Source of the DNA: Lathyrus oleraceus | Taxonomy: Eukaryota; Streptophyta; Magnoliopsida; Fabales; Fabaceae | Direction: 5' to 3' | Assembly (NCBI RefSeq): GCF_024323335.1 | Contig: NC_066581.1 | Span: forward strand, 226,750,539-226,814,538 | DNA: 64,000 nt | Part shown: piece by piece, positions 41,994 to 53,043 of the stretch | Layout: each line of letters opens with the position of its first letter | Numbering within the stretch: the first letter of the stretch is position 1 | Notes under the pieces: model-generated | Databases searched by the model: none | What the model was told of the DNA's origin: nothing | Seen by the model: the letters and a program-made list of their open reading frames with translations, nothing else | Translations under genes and position numbers: made by a program

Positions 41994-44900
41994 TGTCGCA
42001 TTACGCGAAAAACCGGCGGGAAAAGACACAGAGCCGCCACCGTGCGTTATTTATCCCAAAAGAGGGAAAGGAAACGCTCGAAGTAAACCTGGAAAGGAAT
42101 GGTCTCGCAACCAGAGATTGATAGGATCGGGAGTCGGTTATGCGAAGGGAAGGTATTAGCACCCCTACGCATCCGTCGTACTCGACGGGATCCACGCTCA
42201 GAAAGAATAGAAGAAAGCTTGCTAAAGATACTGCTCAAAGAATGCACAAAACTGGACTGAAACGCAGATGAAAGACGGAAGAAGGTGACTCGGCCGGATG
42301 TCACATCCTGGGCCTACGTAGTTTGTCAAACACAAACATCAGAGTCGACGTAGTTCGGGGAAATGGGAAACGTGCTCGCTAGGATATCGCATCCTATGCA
42401 TACGTATCTTCTCTAACTAGAGAAAGAATCAAAGCACTCGTAGCTCGGCTAACGCACGCCAAACAAGACGCTAAACAGAGACGCTAAGACGTCAAAGCAA
42501 ACTGGAAATGGAATGCCAATCGCTGGTCTTACACCCAACTCCACACAAAACAAACACACGGGAGACCGACTGCCAATCGCTGGACTTACGTCAGACTCCG
42601 AACAAGCAAACACCCACAGGAAACCGACTGCTACGTACCTCATCTGGTATGAGGATCAGGGCGACATAGTTCCCCTTAAAAGGGAAAAAACTTCTATCCT
42701 AATCAGAGACTAGGGAGATAACAAGCTACTAGGGAGACTACGACTCGAGCCTAGAAGTTGTCATGCATACGATCCCTATGTTGAGGTCTCTAATCAGCAC
42801 CTCACTCGCACAGGAAGCAAGCTAGCCTAAACATCAATCAAGTAAGCAAACACAAGCACAAGAGAGCAAGCACACACACTATATGCAAACAAGTGGCTCA
42901 TACAAGGCTGGGCTTTAGTCAAGGGGTCATATCAATCTCGACAAACAAGCCAACTGTTATGGGTGTTTTGAGCTCTTAACCCTAACATTGAGAGTTAGGG
43001 TGAAGCAGATGAAATGGGAAATGAGGATCAGACCTCATAGCTCTTATCCCTGGCCTTGGAGAGCTTCAATCAATGAAAGGAAGGGAGTCCAGAATGAGGA
43101 ACTCTACTCCACATGACTGACTCTAAATACAATGATCTTGGGTGTTTATTCAAAATGCATCAGCACGTAGTGCGAGCAAGATGAATGACACAACTGAATA
43201 GCAGGGGATGGATTGCACATCCCTCCTATCTGCCAATGCCTCTTCACTTAGGAGGTCTTTGAAGTACATGGCACAAAGATAAACAAGCACAACCATTGCC
43301 TCTTAAGGAGGGCTTCAGACAGGTGCCTGCCAAAATAACATGACAGGTCTTCCAGATTACATGGAGTTAGAGGTCATTACCTAGGTGATATGCCAACCAC
43401 AAGCAAAGCAACCCAAACAATGAGTTAAAGCGGCTAAAGTACCTGTGTAAACAACCAAACTATCAGTATAGTGTTCAAACAAACTATCAATCAGACAAAC
43501 AACAGTGGTTCCCAATATACACAACAAGCAAGCTTTATGTGCAAGCATTCAAATTGTTTCATCATCTCAAATGGCCTACAAACAGCAAGGGTTAGTGGAC
43601 AAAAGCATTTTGCATCTCAATTTATGATATCAACATCAACCATCAAGGCTAGAAGCTTGAACCTGAAATGCACAACTCAAAAGATGAGTACAAACCACTA
43701 GCGCCAAGGCTAGGGTCAAAGGTAAGGCAAAAAGTCAAAACAGCAACTAAAACTCAACATGAATCACATTTAACCAAGTAAGAACAAATCCTAAAAAGGA
43801 CAAATTCAAAAGCATTAAGCAAGGTCATCATTCAACCAAGAGAAGGCAAGGCAAGCAAAAGGTGTATACAATTGACCATCAAGAATCAAAATTCCATATT
43901 AAAACAGAAATGACTCAAACAATTCTAGAAATTTTCATGAGCATACAACATGTCCATCATAATCATCATGTCAAAAATCATAAACAGAGGAGCTCAATTG
44001 GCTAGGCAATGAAAATGGAGAAGATCAATATCAAATTGTGTGACACATATTGTCACACCATATTAGCATGTGCCTAAAACAGAAATGACAAAGGCTAAAA
44101 ATGCACAACCAAGCCTCAAAAATCACACAACATGTTGAGAATCAGCACACAAAATTTCATGGCAATTGGATCATTATTGAGCATTTCACAATAGTTTGAA
44201 TGAGGCATGGTCCAAATGTATACATGTTCAATCAATCCAACACAATTTATTTTCCAGAAATGATAAAATCCTAAAATCAACACCATAAAATTCTAGACAT
44301 TCCAAGGATCATGCTGCAAAAAACCTGGAATTATTTGGATCATGATACTATTTTTGGTGATTTTTTGAAGATCATGGAAAAAATGAAATAAACATTGAAA
44401 TATCATGAAAATAATAAAAAGAAATGAACAAAATGGAAATGTCTGAAGCCGGATTCGAAGTGTGTACGCGCTTATGCCAAAACTACGTCGTTTTGGCCAG
44501 GAATTTGAATGGAGAAGCGCGCGCTAGCGAAACGACGTCGTTTCGCCCTAGGGTTTACAGGCGGCGGCTGGTACTGTAGCTCGCGGAGGAAACCACCGTC
44601 TTCCTCATGAAGACGGTGGTGGTGAGTAGTGAAATTCACGAATTTTTTTTGCAGAATCACGAAAATTTTATATCATTTTAAAGCTTGTGACATGTAGGTT
44701 CCTAATCTACCATTATTTTACTCTAATTCATCATGATCACAGCAAATCGAAGAGAAATCAACATGAACATTCAAACTTTAATCTCATGTATCTTCCTCAA
44801 TATTGCGCCATTTTTCATGTTCTTTATATCAGTGGAATCAGCAAGCAAAACTCTGCAACTCTATGTGCATAAAAAAGAGAATTAAGAGGTGCGAAATTCT

Positions 44901-46248
44901 GAGCTCATGGAGCTTCAACAATGGCAGTGGTAGATTCAAGGCTTGGCAAGCATCCAAATCCACTCCTGTATCACTGTTATGAAGCCTGAAGTTGAAATTG
45001 AGGCTTGGCACAACCTAGATCTAGCTCAAATAACCATTTCCATCTTCATGTTCTTCTTTGGATTATGCATGAATTCTGGCCAAAATCAATGATCCAAGGC
45101 TTGATCTATACCAAATCAATATCACAGAACAAGAATATGGAAGAAAATCAAAGGCTTATGTGGAAGAAAATTGAATTTGGATTGGGAGAAATTTTGGAGG
45201 GAAATTTTCAATCTAGATCTAGAATTGTGAATAATGAGAAATTCTGTTATGATTAGCTATTTATATGACATGTTAATCCATTTCCTAATCATGCTTAGGC
45301 TTGGCTAATTAAATTTTAATGAGAAAAGAGGTGTTATGCAAAATTTGTTTTTTTCACCCCATGCATGCAATCCCACGTGAACAGTAACAATAGCCATGCA
45401 ATTTCACTTAAAATCCTCTTATAAACATGTTGGAATGGTTAAAAAGTCCATATGATGCACCAATTTTGAATTCATGATTTTCCCTCCAAAAATCATATGA
45501 ATAAGCAAATGATTATATGACAAAATTTCATGCAATTTGATGAATGATTTGGAAACTACATGTCAAGAGAAGAAATATGCAAAAAGAGGCACTCAATTTG
45601 GAGTTCTAGATCAAAAGTTATAGCCTTTTGAAGTTCCATGCACACTTGACAATGATTTGATCATATCTTCTCAACCATTCATCAGATGCTCATGCACTTG
45701 GACTTTTTGGAAATGGGAGAGAAAGATATTCAACATTCATGTTGAACAAATTTCATTTGAAGCTTATTTGATGTTGGAAAGTCAAGTTGAAGTTGGTCCA
45801 AAAACTTGCCATTTTTGGAAACTTGAAATTACAGGTCACTTCCCATTTTTGGAAACTTTTGGTCTGGCTTCAAAATCTTCAATGTATATGCTTGACATGA
45901 TGAATAAACCTCTTTTGGACATGAATGAAGTGTCTTAAACCATTTCTCCATCTCCTAGCCCTCAGTTGACTTGCAGTTGACTTTTATGGGCCCCAGATGA
46001 CCTGAAACTGCACTGTGGACTTTGAGCCTCTAGCACCTGGTCAAGTTGCTTCAAAATGAACCTTGGGTTCACATAAGCTCTCTAGAACAACCATAGGGCC
46101 TTTTTCTCATGGAAATGCTTTGCTACTTTGCACAGATGAATTCTCCTGATACTAGTCTTGACTGATGAAATGCAAGGTACTATGCAATGTTAATGACCTA
46201 AAAATGAAATGAATGTACAAATGGGGGGTGAAAATTTGAGGTGCTACA
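41994..46248 (-). repeat. Ogre2 3' LTR (4255 bp)
   Basis: Relative to the right LTR it has lost 87 bp (corresponding to 59881-59967) at about 42630 and carries a 13-bp tandem duplication near 42475 (acgctaaacagag). The 87-bp loss removes half of junction module 1. Otherwise it is AT-rich with no gene; short ORFs are incidental. Confidence 0.92.
42287..42446 (-). other. Two junction/pseudoknot modules, Ogre2 3' LTR
   Basis: In element sense. Module 3 (42356-42287): flank CTACGT with linker ACGTAG, P1 GACTC/GAGTC, P2 GTTTGT/ACAAAC, P3 starts CAGGAT with ATCCGG (partly mismatched). Module 2 (42446-42372): P1 GTGCT/AGCAC, P2 TTCTCT/AGAGAA around AGTT, linker TACGTATGCA, P3 TAGGAT/ATCCTA. Module 1 is truncated here (42632-42682). 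Confidence 0.65.
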
Positions 46249-46262
46249 GCTGCCCCTATTCA
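46249..46262 (-). other. Ogre2 polypurine tract
   Basis: In sense tgaataggggcagc just before TGTAGC of the 3' LTR; identical to the Ogre1 PPT. Confidence 0.7.
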
Positions 46263-46434
46263 ATCAGCTGGGAACCTGAACGGATGAGAGCAACGGCTGT
46301 CAGACTTTCAAGGTGCACAGGGATTGAATACCAAAGAAACGTAGAAATTTGCACTCTGCGGGGGATGATCAAAGAAAAGAATGTTCACCAATGGCAACTT
46401 CCACTGGGTATTCGATATTTATCACTGGACCAGA

Positions 46435-47420
46435 CAAGACGTTTACCGACGACTCTACTGGGATTTTGATATTTATCAGAGACAGAAACCACGACCAGAC
46501 ATCACCAGATGACTGGGAATAAGGAAGCCACGACCAGACGCCAACGAACGAATGGGAAATACTCGACCAGACATCAACGGATGAATGGGAGAAAGGAACC
46601 ACGACCAAACATCGAAAGACGATGAGTGGGAAGAGAAATCACGACTAGACGTCGATGAACAAATAGGAATAAAGAAACCACGACTAAACGTCAACGGACG
46701 AATAGGAATAAAGAAACCACGACTAAATGTCAACGGACGAATAGGAATAAAGAAACCACGACTAGACGTCAACGGACGAATAAGAGAAAGAGAAACCACG
46801 ACTAGACGTCAAAGGACGACTAGGAAAGGCTCGACCAGACATCAACGGATGAATAGGAATAAGAGAAACCACGACCAGATATCGAAAGACGATGAATGGG
46901 AAGAGAAACCACGACTAGACGTCAACAGACGAATAGGAAAGACTCAACCAGACATCAACGGATGAATGGGAGAAAGAAACCACGACTAGACGTCGACGGA
47001 CGAATAGGAATAACTCAACCAGACATCAACGGTTGAATGGGAGAAAGGGACCACGACCAGACATCGAGAGACGATGGATGGGAAGAGAAACCACAACTAG
47101 ACGTCAACGGACGAATAGGAATAAAGAAACCACGACTAGACGTCAACGGACGAATAGGAGAAAGAGAAACCACGACTAGACGTCAAAGGACGACTAGGAA
47201 AGGCTCGACCAGACATCAACGGATGAATGGGAAAAAGAAACCACGACCAATCATCGAAAGACGATGAATGGGAAGAGAAACCACGACTAGACGCCAAAGG
47301 ACGACTAGGAAAGACTCGACCAGACATCAACGGATGAATGGGAGAGAGAAGCCACGACCAGACATCGAAAGACGATGAATGGGAGGAACTCGATGTTACG
47401 GGCATCGAAAGATGATGTCT
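46435..47420 (-). repeat. Ogre2 3' UTR minisatellite of short covarying hairpins
   Basis: Written on the + strand, units of about 40-50 bp alternate gaccagacatcaacggatg and gactagacgtcaacggacg with ggaaagaaaccac spacers. Arms pair around 4-5 nt loops: CGTC/GACG (47102-47113), CATC/GATG (46953-46964), CATCG/CGATG (47252-47266). The array is not alignable to the Ogre1 array except for a tctggtc word and the short hairpin plan. Confidence 0.75.
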
Positions 47421-47516
47421 ACAGACACCAAAAGACAGGACCCACACGGGGATCAACACGACACTCACGAGTATCATAAGGACGACATCTACATATGTCA
47501 AGACAAGGCCACACAT

Positions 47517-48520
47517 TTGCCGGGGACTACGCTGGGGAGTCAAGCCTTCCTTTCACCAGCGGGTGAGGAAATAAACCTCTCTGGGGATTACCAATCCTGA
47601 ATGCTGTCAGGAACCACCGCTGCAAATATGCCATACGGATTGTTGAACAATGATCCGCCTCTGCTGAGGATATGGTCCAATTAGGTTTAGCACATGTATG
47701 CATATGTTTGAATTTCTATGGCATAATGCTCCATATTGAATGGAAATGCTACGCGATTTGAGGATGCAATGATCACTACGTCCAAGATGCAAATGAAGAA
47801 AGACTCCTGCTAGGGAGAACTGGTCACTCTGCTGAGCACATAATTCTGATTTGATCTTCCAACTCTATGTGGAGACGCACTACTGGGGGTGCTTTGCTGA
47901 TCTGATATTCTGGGGACGGCAGAGAAATCAACTCAATTGGGGGGTCTCTGTCTGGGGAACACACCCTTCTCAAACGTGCTAGGGAATAACACCGCTGCTG
48001 GAGAAAGGATAAATCCTACCGGGGATAACTTTCACTGAATCCAATCCACTTGGGGATTCCGCTAGGGGAAACAACACCAATGCTTATCTCCACTGGGGAC
48101 AACTACCAACCCACGGACAGGATAAACCTTACTGGGGATAATTTTCACCAAACCTGATCCGCTTGGGGACTTCGCTGGGGAAAACCATCAACACAAACCT
48201 CCGTTGGGAAGACCACCCACTTCAAAATTGCTGGGGAAAACAATCACAACCCTGCTGGGGAAAGGCATTCCCGACCCTGCTGAGGATTACAGTACTTCAT
48301 ACCCGACTGCTGAGGAACAAACTACCCACAGACACCTCCGCTGGGGATATAGCAACCTTCAGGCTCAGTGGGGAACTAACAGTCTTCAGACTAGCTGGGG
48401 ATAGGGTAGCCTTTGAACCTGCTGGGGAATACAAATGTCTTCAACCCGCTGGGGATTGCAAACGTCTTCAGGCATGACTGCTGAGGCGACACTGATCCTG
48501 GACTCGCTGGGGAGACCAGT
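47517..48520 (-). repeat. GCTGGGGA motif field in Ogre2 3' UTR
   Basis: On the + strand gctgggga or gctgagga occurs more than twenty times at 20-45 nt spacing. In element sense these read TCCCCAGC, matching the primer tRNA acceptor end. Confidence 0.65.
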
Positions 48521-49326
48521 TCTGAACTTGTCTTGGACAACCCAACTTCTCACATTACTGGACGGTGTTGAAACACCTTTGAACAAACTGTGGCTTATCT
48601 GCTCTAGCCAGCAGTCAAAGATAATAACCTGCAAAACAGCGAGACATACATGCCCCAAGGGATTGTGTGGACAAGATACACCCAAGCATACTCAACATTC
48701 AAAATGATTTTCAAATGTTTTATCTTTCCGCACGTTATTGTCTAGCCTTCATGTTTTTAGATGCAATGTTTATCAAAAATTCGGACGTTTTTGCAAACAA
48801 AACAGTAAAATAAAAACAAGAGAGCAATTTAACTGAATAACGACTTTTATTGATTGAAAATGGGCCTGAAAAGGCGAATACATCGGGAAGCAATTCCTAG
48901 GAAGAGGTAATTGCGCACAAAAGGAAAAATCTATCCTATTGGCAATGTGAACACGACATCCACTATTTTCCAATTCTATTATGACTCACAGATCCTCAAT
49001 TCCCCCCACATTCCTTGCCTTCTGAGAAGAATGATTGGACTGGTCATATCCTTCGAGATGGTAGACGATGAAGCGCGATGAAGTACAGATAACTCAGACT
49101 GTAGTGTCCGCTTTAATCCCTCTTTTGCCTGGATCGCCCTTTCAGGTTTTCAATCCACCGGGATACCCATTTTTTCCTAAGCCGCCCTTGTGGGTTTTCG
49201 ACTTACCGGGTGTACACATTCTTTTTATTCTTTATCCTTAACTTTTGCCCGAACCTTTTTTTTTTGGTTCGCTGGGATGCCCTTTTTTACCTGGACTCTT
49301 CTATTCTTTTTGTCCAGCGGGTCAAT

Positions 49327-52300
49327 TTACGCGAAGTATTTTTTGACTACATCTGAGTTCACAGGGGACGGAAAGTCTTCACCATCCATAGTTGTAAGCA
49401 TCAAGGCTCCACCGGAGAAGACCTTCTTAACAACATATGGACCTTTGTAATTCGGAGTCCACTTGCCCCTGTTATCTGTACCGGGAGGAAGGATCCTCTT
49501 CAAAACCAAATCCCTTGTCTGATAGCTTCGAGGACGCACTTTCTGATCAAAGGCTTTCTTCATCCTTCTCTGATACAGTTGCCCATGGCACACGGCTGCT
49601 AACCGCCTCTCTTCGATAAGGCTCAACTCATTAAACCTCGTTCGAATCCACTCAGCTTCGTCTAGCTTGACATCCAGCAAGACTCTCAGAGAAGGAATCT
49701 CCACTTCAACAGGTAGGACCGCTTCCATACCATACACAAGGGAGTAAGGGGTTGCCCTAGTTGACGTACGTACTGAGGTACGGTACCCATGCAAAGAGAA
49801 AGGCAACATCTCATGCCAATCCTTGTACGTCACAACCATCTTCTGCACAATCTTCTTAATGTTCTTGTTTGCCGCCTCTACAGCACCATTCATCTTCGGT
49901 CTGTAAGGAGAAGAATTGTGATGTTCAATCTTAAAATCTTTGCAAAGCTCTTTCATCATCTTGTTATTGAGATTCGAACCATTATCAGTAAGGATTCTCT
50001 CAGGAACCCCATAACGACAGATAATCTCATTCTTGATGAATCGGGCGACCACTTGCTTGGTAACGTTAGCATAGGAGGCTGCTTCCACCCACTTGGTGAA
50101 GTAATCAATTGCTACCAGGATGAAGCGCTGTCCATTAGAAGCAGTAGGCTCAATCTTCCCAATCATATCGATGCCCCACATTGCGAATGGCCAAGGCGAA
50201 TTCATGACATTCAGAGGGCTTTGTGGTACATGCACCTTATCTGCATAGATCTGACATTTATGGCACTTCCGAGCGTACTTGAAACAATCAGATTCCATAG
50301 TCATCCAGTAATAACCGGCTCTCAACAATTTCTTGGACATTGCATGACCACCAGTATGAGTACCAAAAGATCCCTCATGTACTTCTTGCATTAACATGTC
50401 TGCTTCGTGTCTATCCACACATCTGAGCAGAACCAGGTCGAAGTTCCTCTTATACAGCACATCATCCTGATTCAAGTAAAAGCTTCCAGCTAGCCTTCTC
50501 AGGGTTTTCTTGTCATTCTTTGACGCTCCTTCAGGATACTCCTGGCTTTTGAGGAAATTCTTGATATCATAGTACCACGGCTTCTCATCAACAACAGACT
50601 CGGCTGCAAACACATACGCAGGCCTCTCGAGTCGATTCACAGCAACATGTGGCACATGATTATGCCAATGGACTTTGATCATAGAAGACAAAGTAGCCAA
50701 GGCATCAGCCATTTGATTTTCATCTCGGGGGACATGATACAACTTCACTGTCTTGAAGAAAGTCAGGATCCTTCTGGTGTAATCTCTGTAAGGAATCAAA
50801 TGCGGCTGATGAGTATTCCAATCTCCATTGACTTGGTTAATCACTAGAGCGGAATCTCCATAGATGTCCAGAGTTTTGATCCTTAGATCGATGGCTTCTT
50901 CAATCCCCATGATACAAGCCTCATACTCAGCTTCGTTGTTGGTTACGTCAAAAGTCAATCTTGCAGAAAAAGGTATATGCGCACCTTTAGGATTGAGAAG
51001 TACTGCGCCAACATCGTTACCATTCACATTCACAGCCCCATCAAACATCAATGTCCACTTGTCATCAGGATCTGGTCCTTCCTCGACAAGAGGATCTTCA
51101 TAATCTTTCATCTTTAGATACATGATGTCTTCATCAGGGAATTCAAACATCATCGGCTGATAGTCATCAATCGGTTGCTCGGCAAGGTAATCAGACAGAA
51201 TACTACCTTTGATGGCCTTCTGCAACGTATATTGGATATCATACTCTGTTAAAATCATCTGCCAACGAGCAACACGCCCTGTAAGAGCCGGATTTTCAAA
51301 GATGTACTTCACTGGATCCATCTTAGAAATCAATAAGGTAGTATGGTTCAACATATACTGTCTCAGTCGACGAGCAGCCCAGGCCAAAGCACAACAAGTT
51401 TTCTCGAGCTGCGAATATCTTATTTCACAGTCGGTAAACTTTTTGCTAAGGTAGTATATAGCATGCTCTTTTCGACCAGACTCGTCATGCTGTCCCAATA
51501 CACACCCCATCGAATTCTCAGTCACTGAAAGGTACATTATCAGAGGCCTCCCAGGAACTGGAGGTATAAGGATTGGAGGTTTCTGCAAATACTCTTTTAT
51601 CTTATCAAAAGCTTTTTGACAGTCATTGTTCCACCTGATTGCTTGATCTTTTCTTAGCAATTTGAAAATCGGTTCACACGTGGAAGTTAGGTGAGATACA
51701 AACCGTGAAATGTAGTTCAATCTCCCTAAAAACCCACGAACCTGCTTTTCAGTTCTCGGTTCAGGCATTTCTTGAATAGCTTTTACTTTCGCTGGATCAA
51801 CCTCAATCCCTTTCTCACTGACAATGAAGCCTAACAGCTTACCGAATCTCACTCCAAACGTACACTTGTTTGGATTCAGCCTCAGTTTGAATTTTCTCAG
51901 CCTTTCAAACAACTTCTGTAGATTTACCAGGTGCTCCTCTTCTGTCTGCGACTTCGCAATCATGTCATCCACGTACACTTCAATCTCCTTGTGCATCATG
52001 TCATGAAAGAGAGTCGTCATAGCCCTCTGATAGGTAGCACCGGCATTCTTCAGCCCAAATGGCATCACCTTATAGTAGAACGTGCCCCAAGGTGTAATGA
52101 ATGTCGTCTTTTCCATGTCTTTTGGCGCCATCTTGATCTGATTATAGCCAGAGAAACCATCCATGAAAGAGAAAACTGAGGATTGAGCAGTGTTGTCAAC
52201 CAATACATCAATGTGAGGTAATGGGAAGTCATCTTTCGGACTGGCTCTGTTTAAATCCCGGTAATCGACACACATCCTGACTTTACCGTCCTTCTTCGGC

Positions 52301-52801
52301 ACGGGTACGATGTTGGCCACCCACGGGGGATAGTTGGTAACTGCCAGAAAACCCGCATCCAACTGCTTCTGAACTTCCTCTTTGATCTTGACAGCCATAT
52401 CAGGACTAGTTCTGCGAAGCTTCTGCTTTACCGAAGGACAATCTTCTCTGAGAGGTAGCCTGTGCACCACAATATCTGTATCTAACCCAGGCATATCTTG
52501 ATACGACCAGGCGAATATCTCCACATATTCTCTCAGCATTTCGATCAGCCCTCTCTTGACATTTTCCTTCAAAGCAGCCCCGATCTTGATCTCTCTCTTG
52601 GCGTCATCAGTACCAAGGTTAATAATTTCCAACTCTTCCTGATGAGGTTGGATGACCCTTTCCTCCTGCTTCAATAACCTAACCAATTCTTTGGGGAGTT
52701 CACAGTCTTCCTCACTCTCCTCTTCAGCTTGGTAAATGGGATTATCAAAATCATACTGAGCCATAACAGAACTGTTTTTAATGGAGTCCGCGAGATCGAT
52801 T
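49327..52801 (-). CDS. pol: Ogre2 RT-RNaseH-aRNaseH-integrase, open (1145 aa from Met 52764)
   Basis: The frame is open from the acceptor site (52801) through Met 52764 to TAA 49329-49327. Domains in order: RT (CVDYRDLNRASPKDDFPLP; catalytic YVDDM near residue 264), first RNase H (AIYYLSKKFTDCEIRYSQLEK), archaeal-like RNase H (TLMFDGAVNVNGN, TNNEAEYEAC, DGDW-type loop, YHVPRDENQMADALA), integrase zinc domain (HEGSFGTHTGGH..CHKCQ), DDE core (GIDMIGK, LTDNGSN, GAVEAAN) and C-terminal GPY-type domain. All catalytic residues I can identify are present. It would be made as part of gag-pro-pol after splicing, yet upstream gag is broken in this copy. It shows the undamaged reading that Ogre1 has lost at two points. 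Confidence 0.92.
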
Positions 52802-53043
52802 CTGCATGTTTAATGCTTTATTTTAGAAAAGGAGTCCAAGAAAGTCACAAAAACAAAAAACATTGCCATTTTTATTGTTTTGAAAAATGAAACTAAAAAC
52901 AGAAAGACAGTGAGCATAAATTTGATTGCAAAACGTCCTTTATTAATGATATCATTGAAAACATGATGTGGCCCTACAATGAACCACTACGCCCCGGGCA
53001 GAACGTAGGGTTTCGTGCAAAATGAAAAACAAAAGAAAATTAC
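52802..53043 (-). other. Ogre2 intron between pro and RT (242 nt)
   Basis: Sense donor ACAGA|GTAATTTT at 53043 and acceptor ACATGCAG|AATCGATC ending at 52802. GA plus A makes Glu, then I-D-L-A-D-S-I-K-N-S-S-V-M-A-Q in the RT frame without a stop. Same phase and sites as Ogre1. Confidence 0.8.

Larger units (their letters stand above)
46263..49326 (-). other. Ogre2 3' untranslated region
   Basis: About 3 kb without a gene. In element sense: four hairpins (49320-49135), a conserved block (49000-48720), a field of more than twenty tccccagc motifs (48520-47520), a minisatellite (47420-46435) and a short block shared with Ogre1 next to the PPT (ccgttcaggttcccagctg). ORFs at 46585-46965 and 47037-47267 are repeat translations. 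Confidence 0.8.

Noticed and set aside
46150..46175. ctgatga..gaaa words suggesting a hammerhead ribozyme
   Set aside because: CTGATGA runs straight into AAATG with no stem II between the core boxes; chance match.
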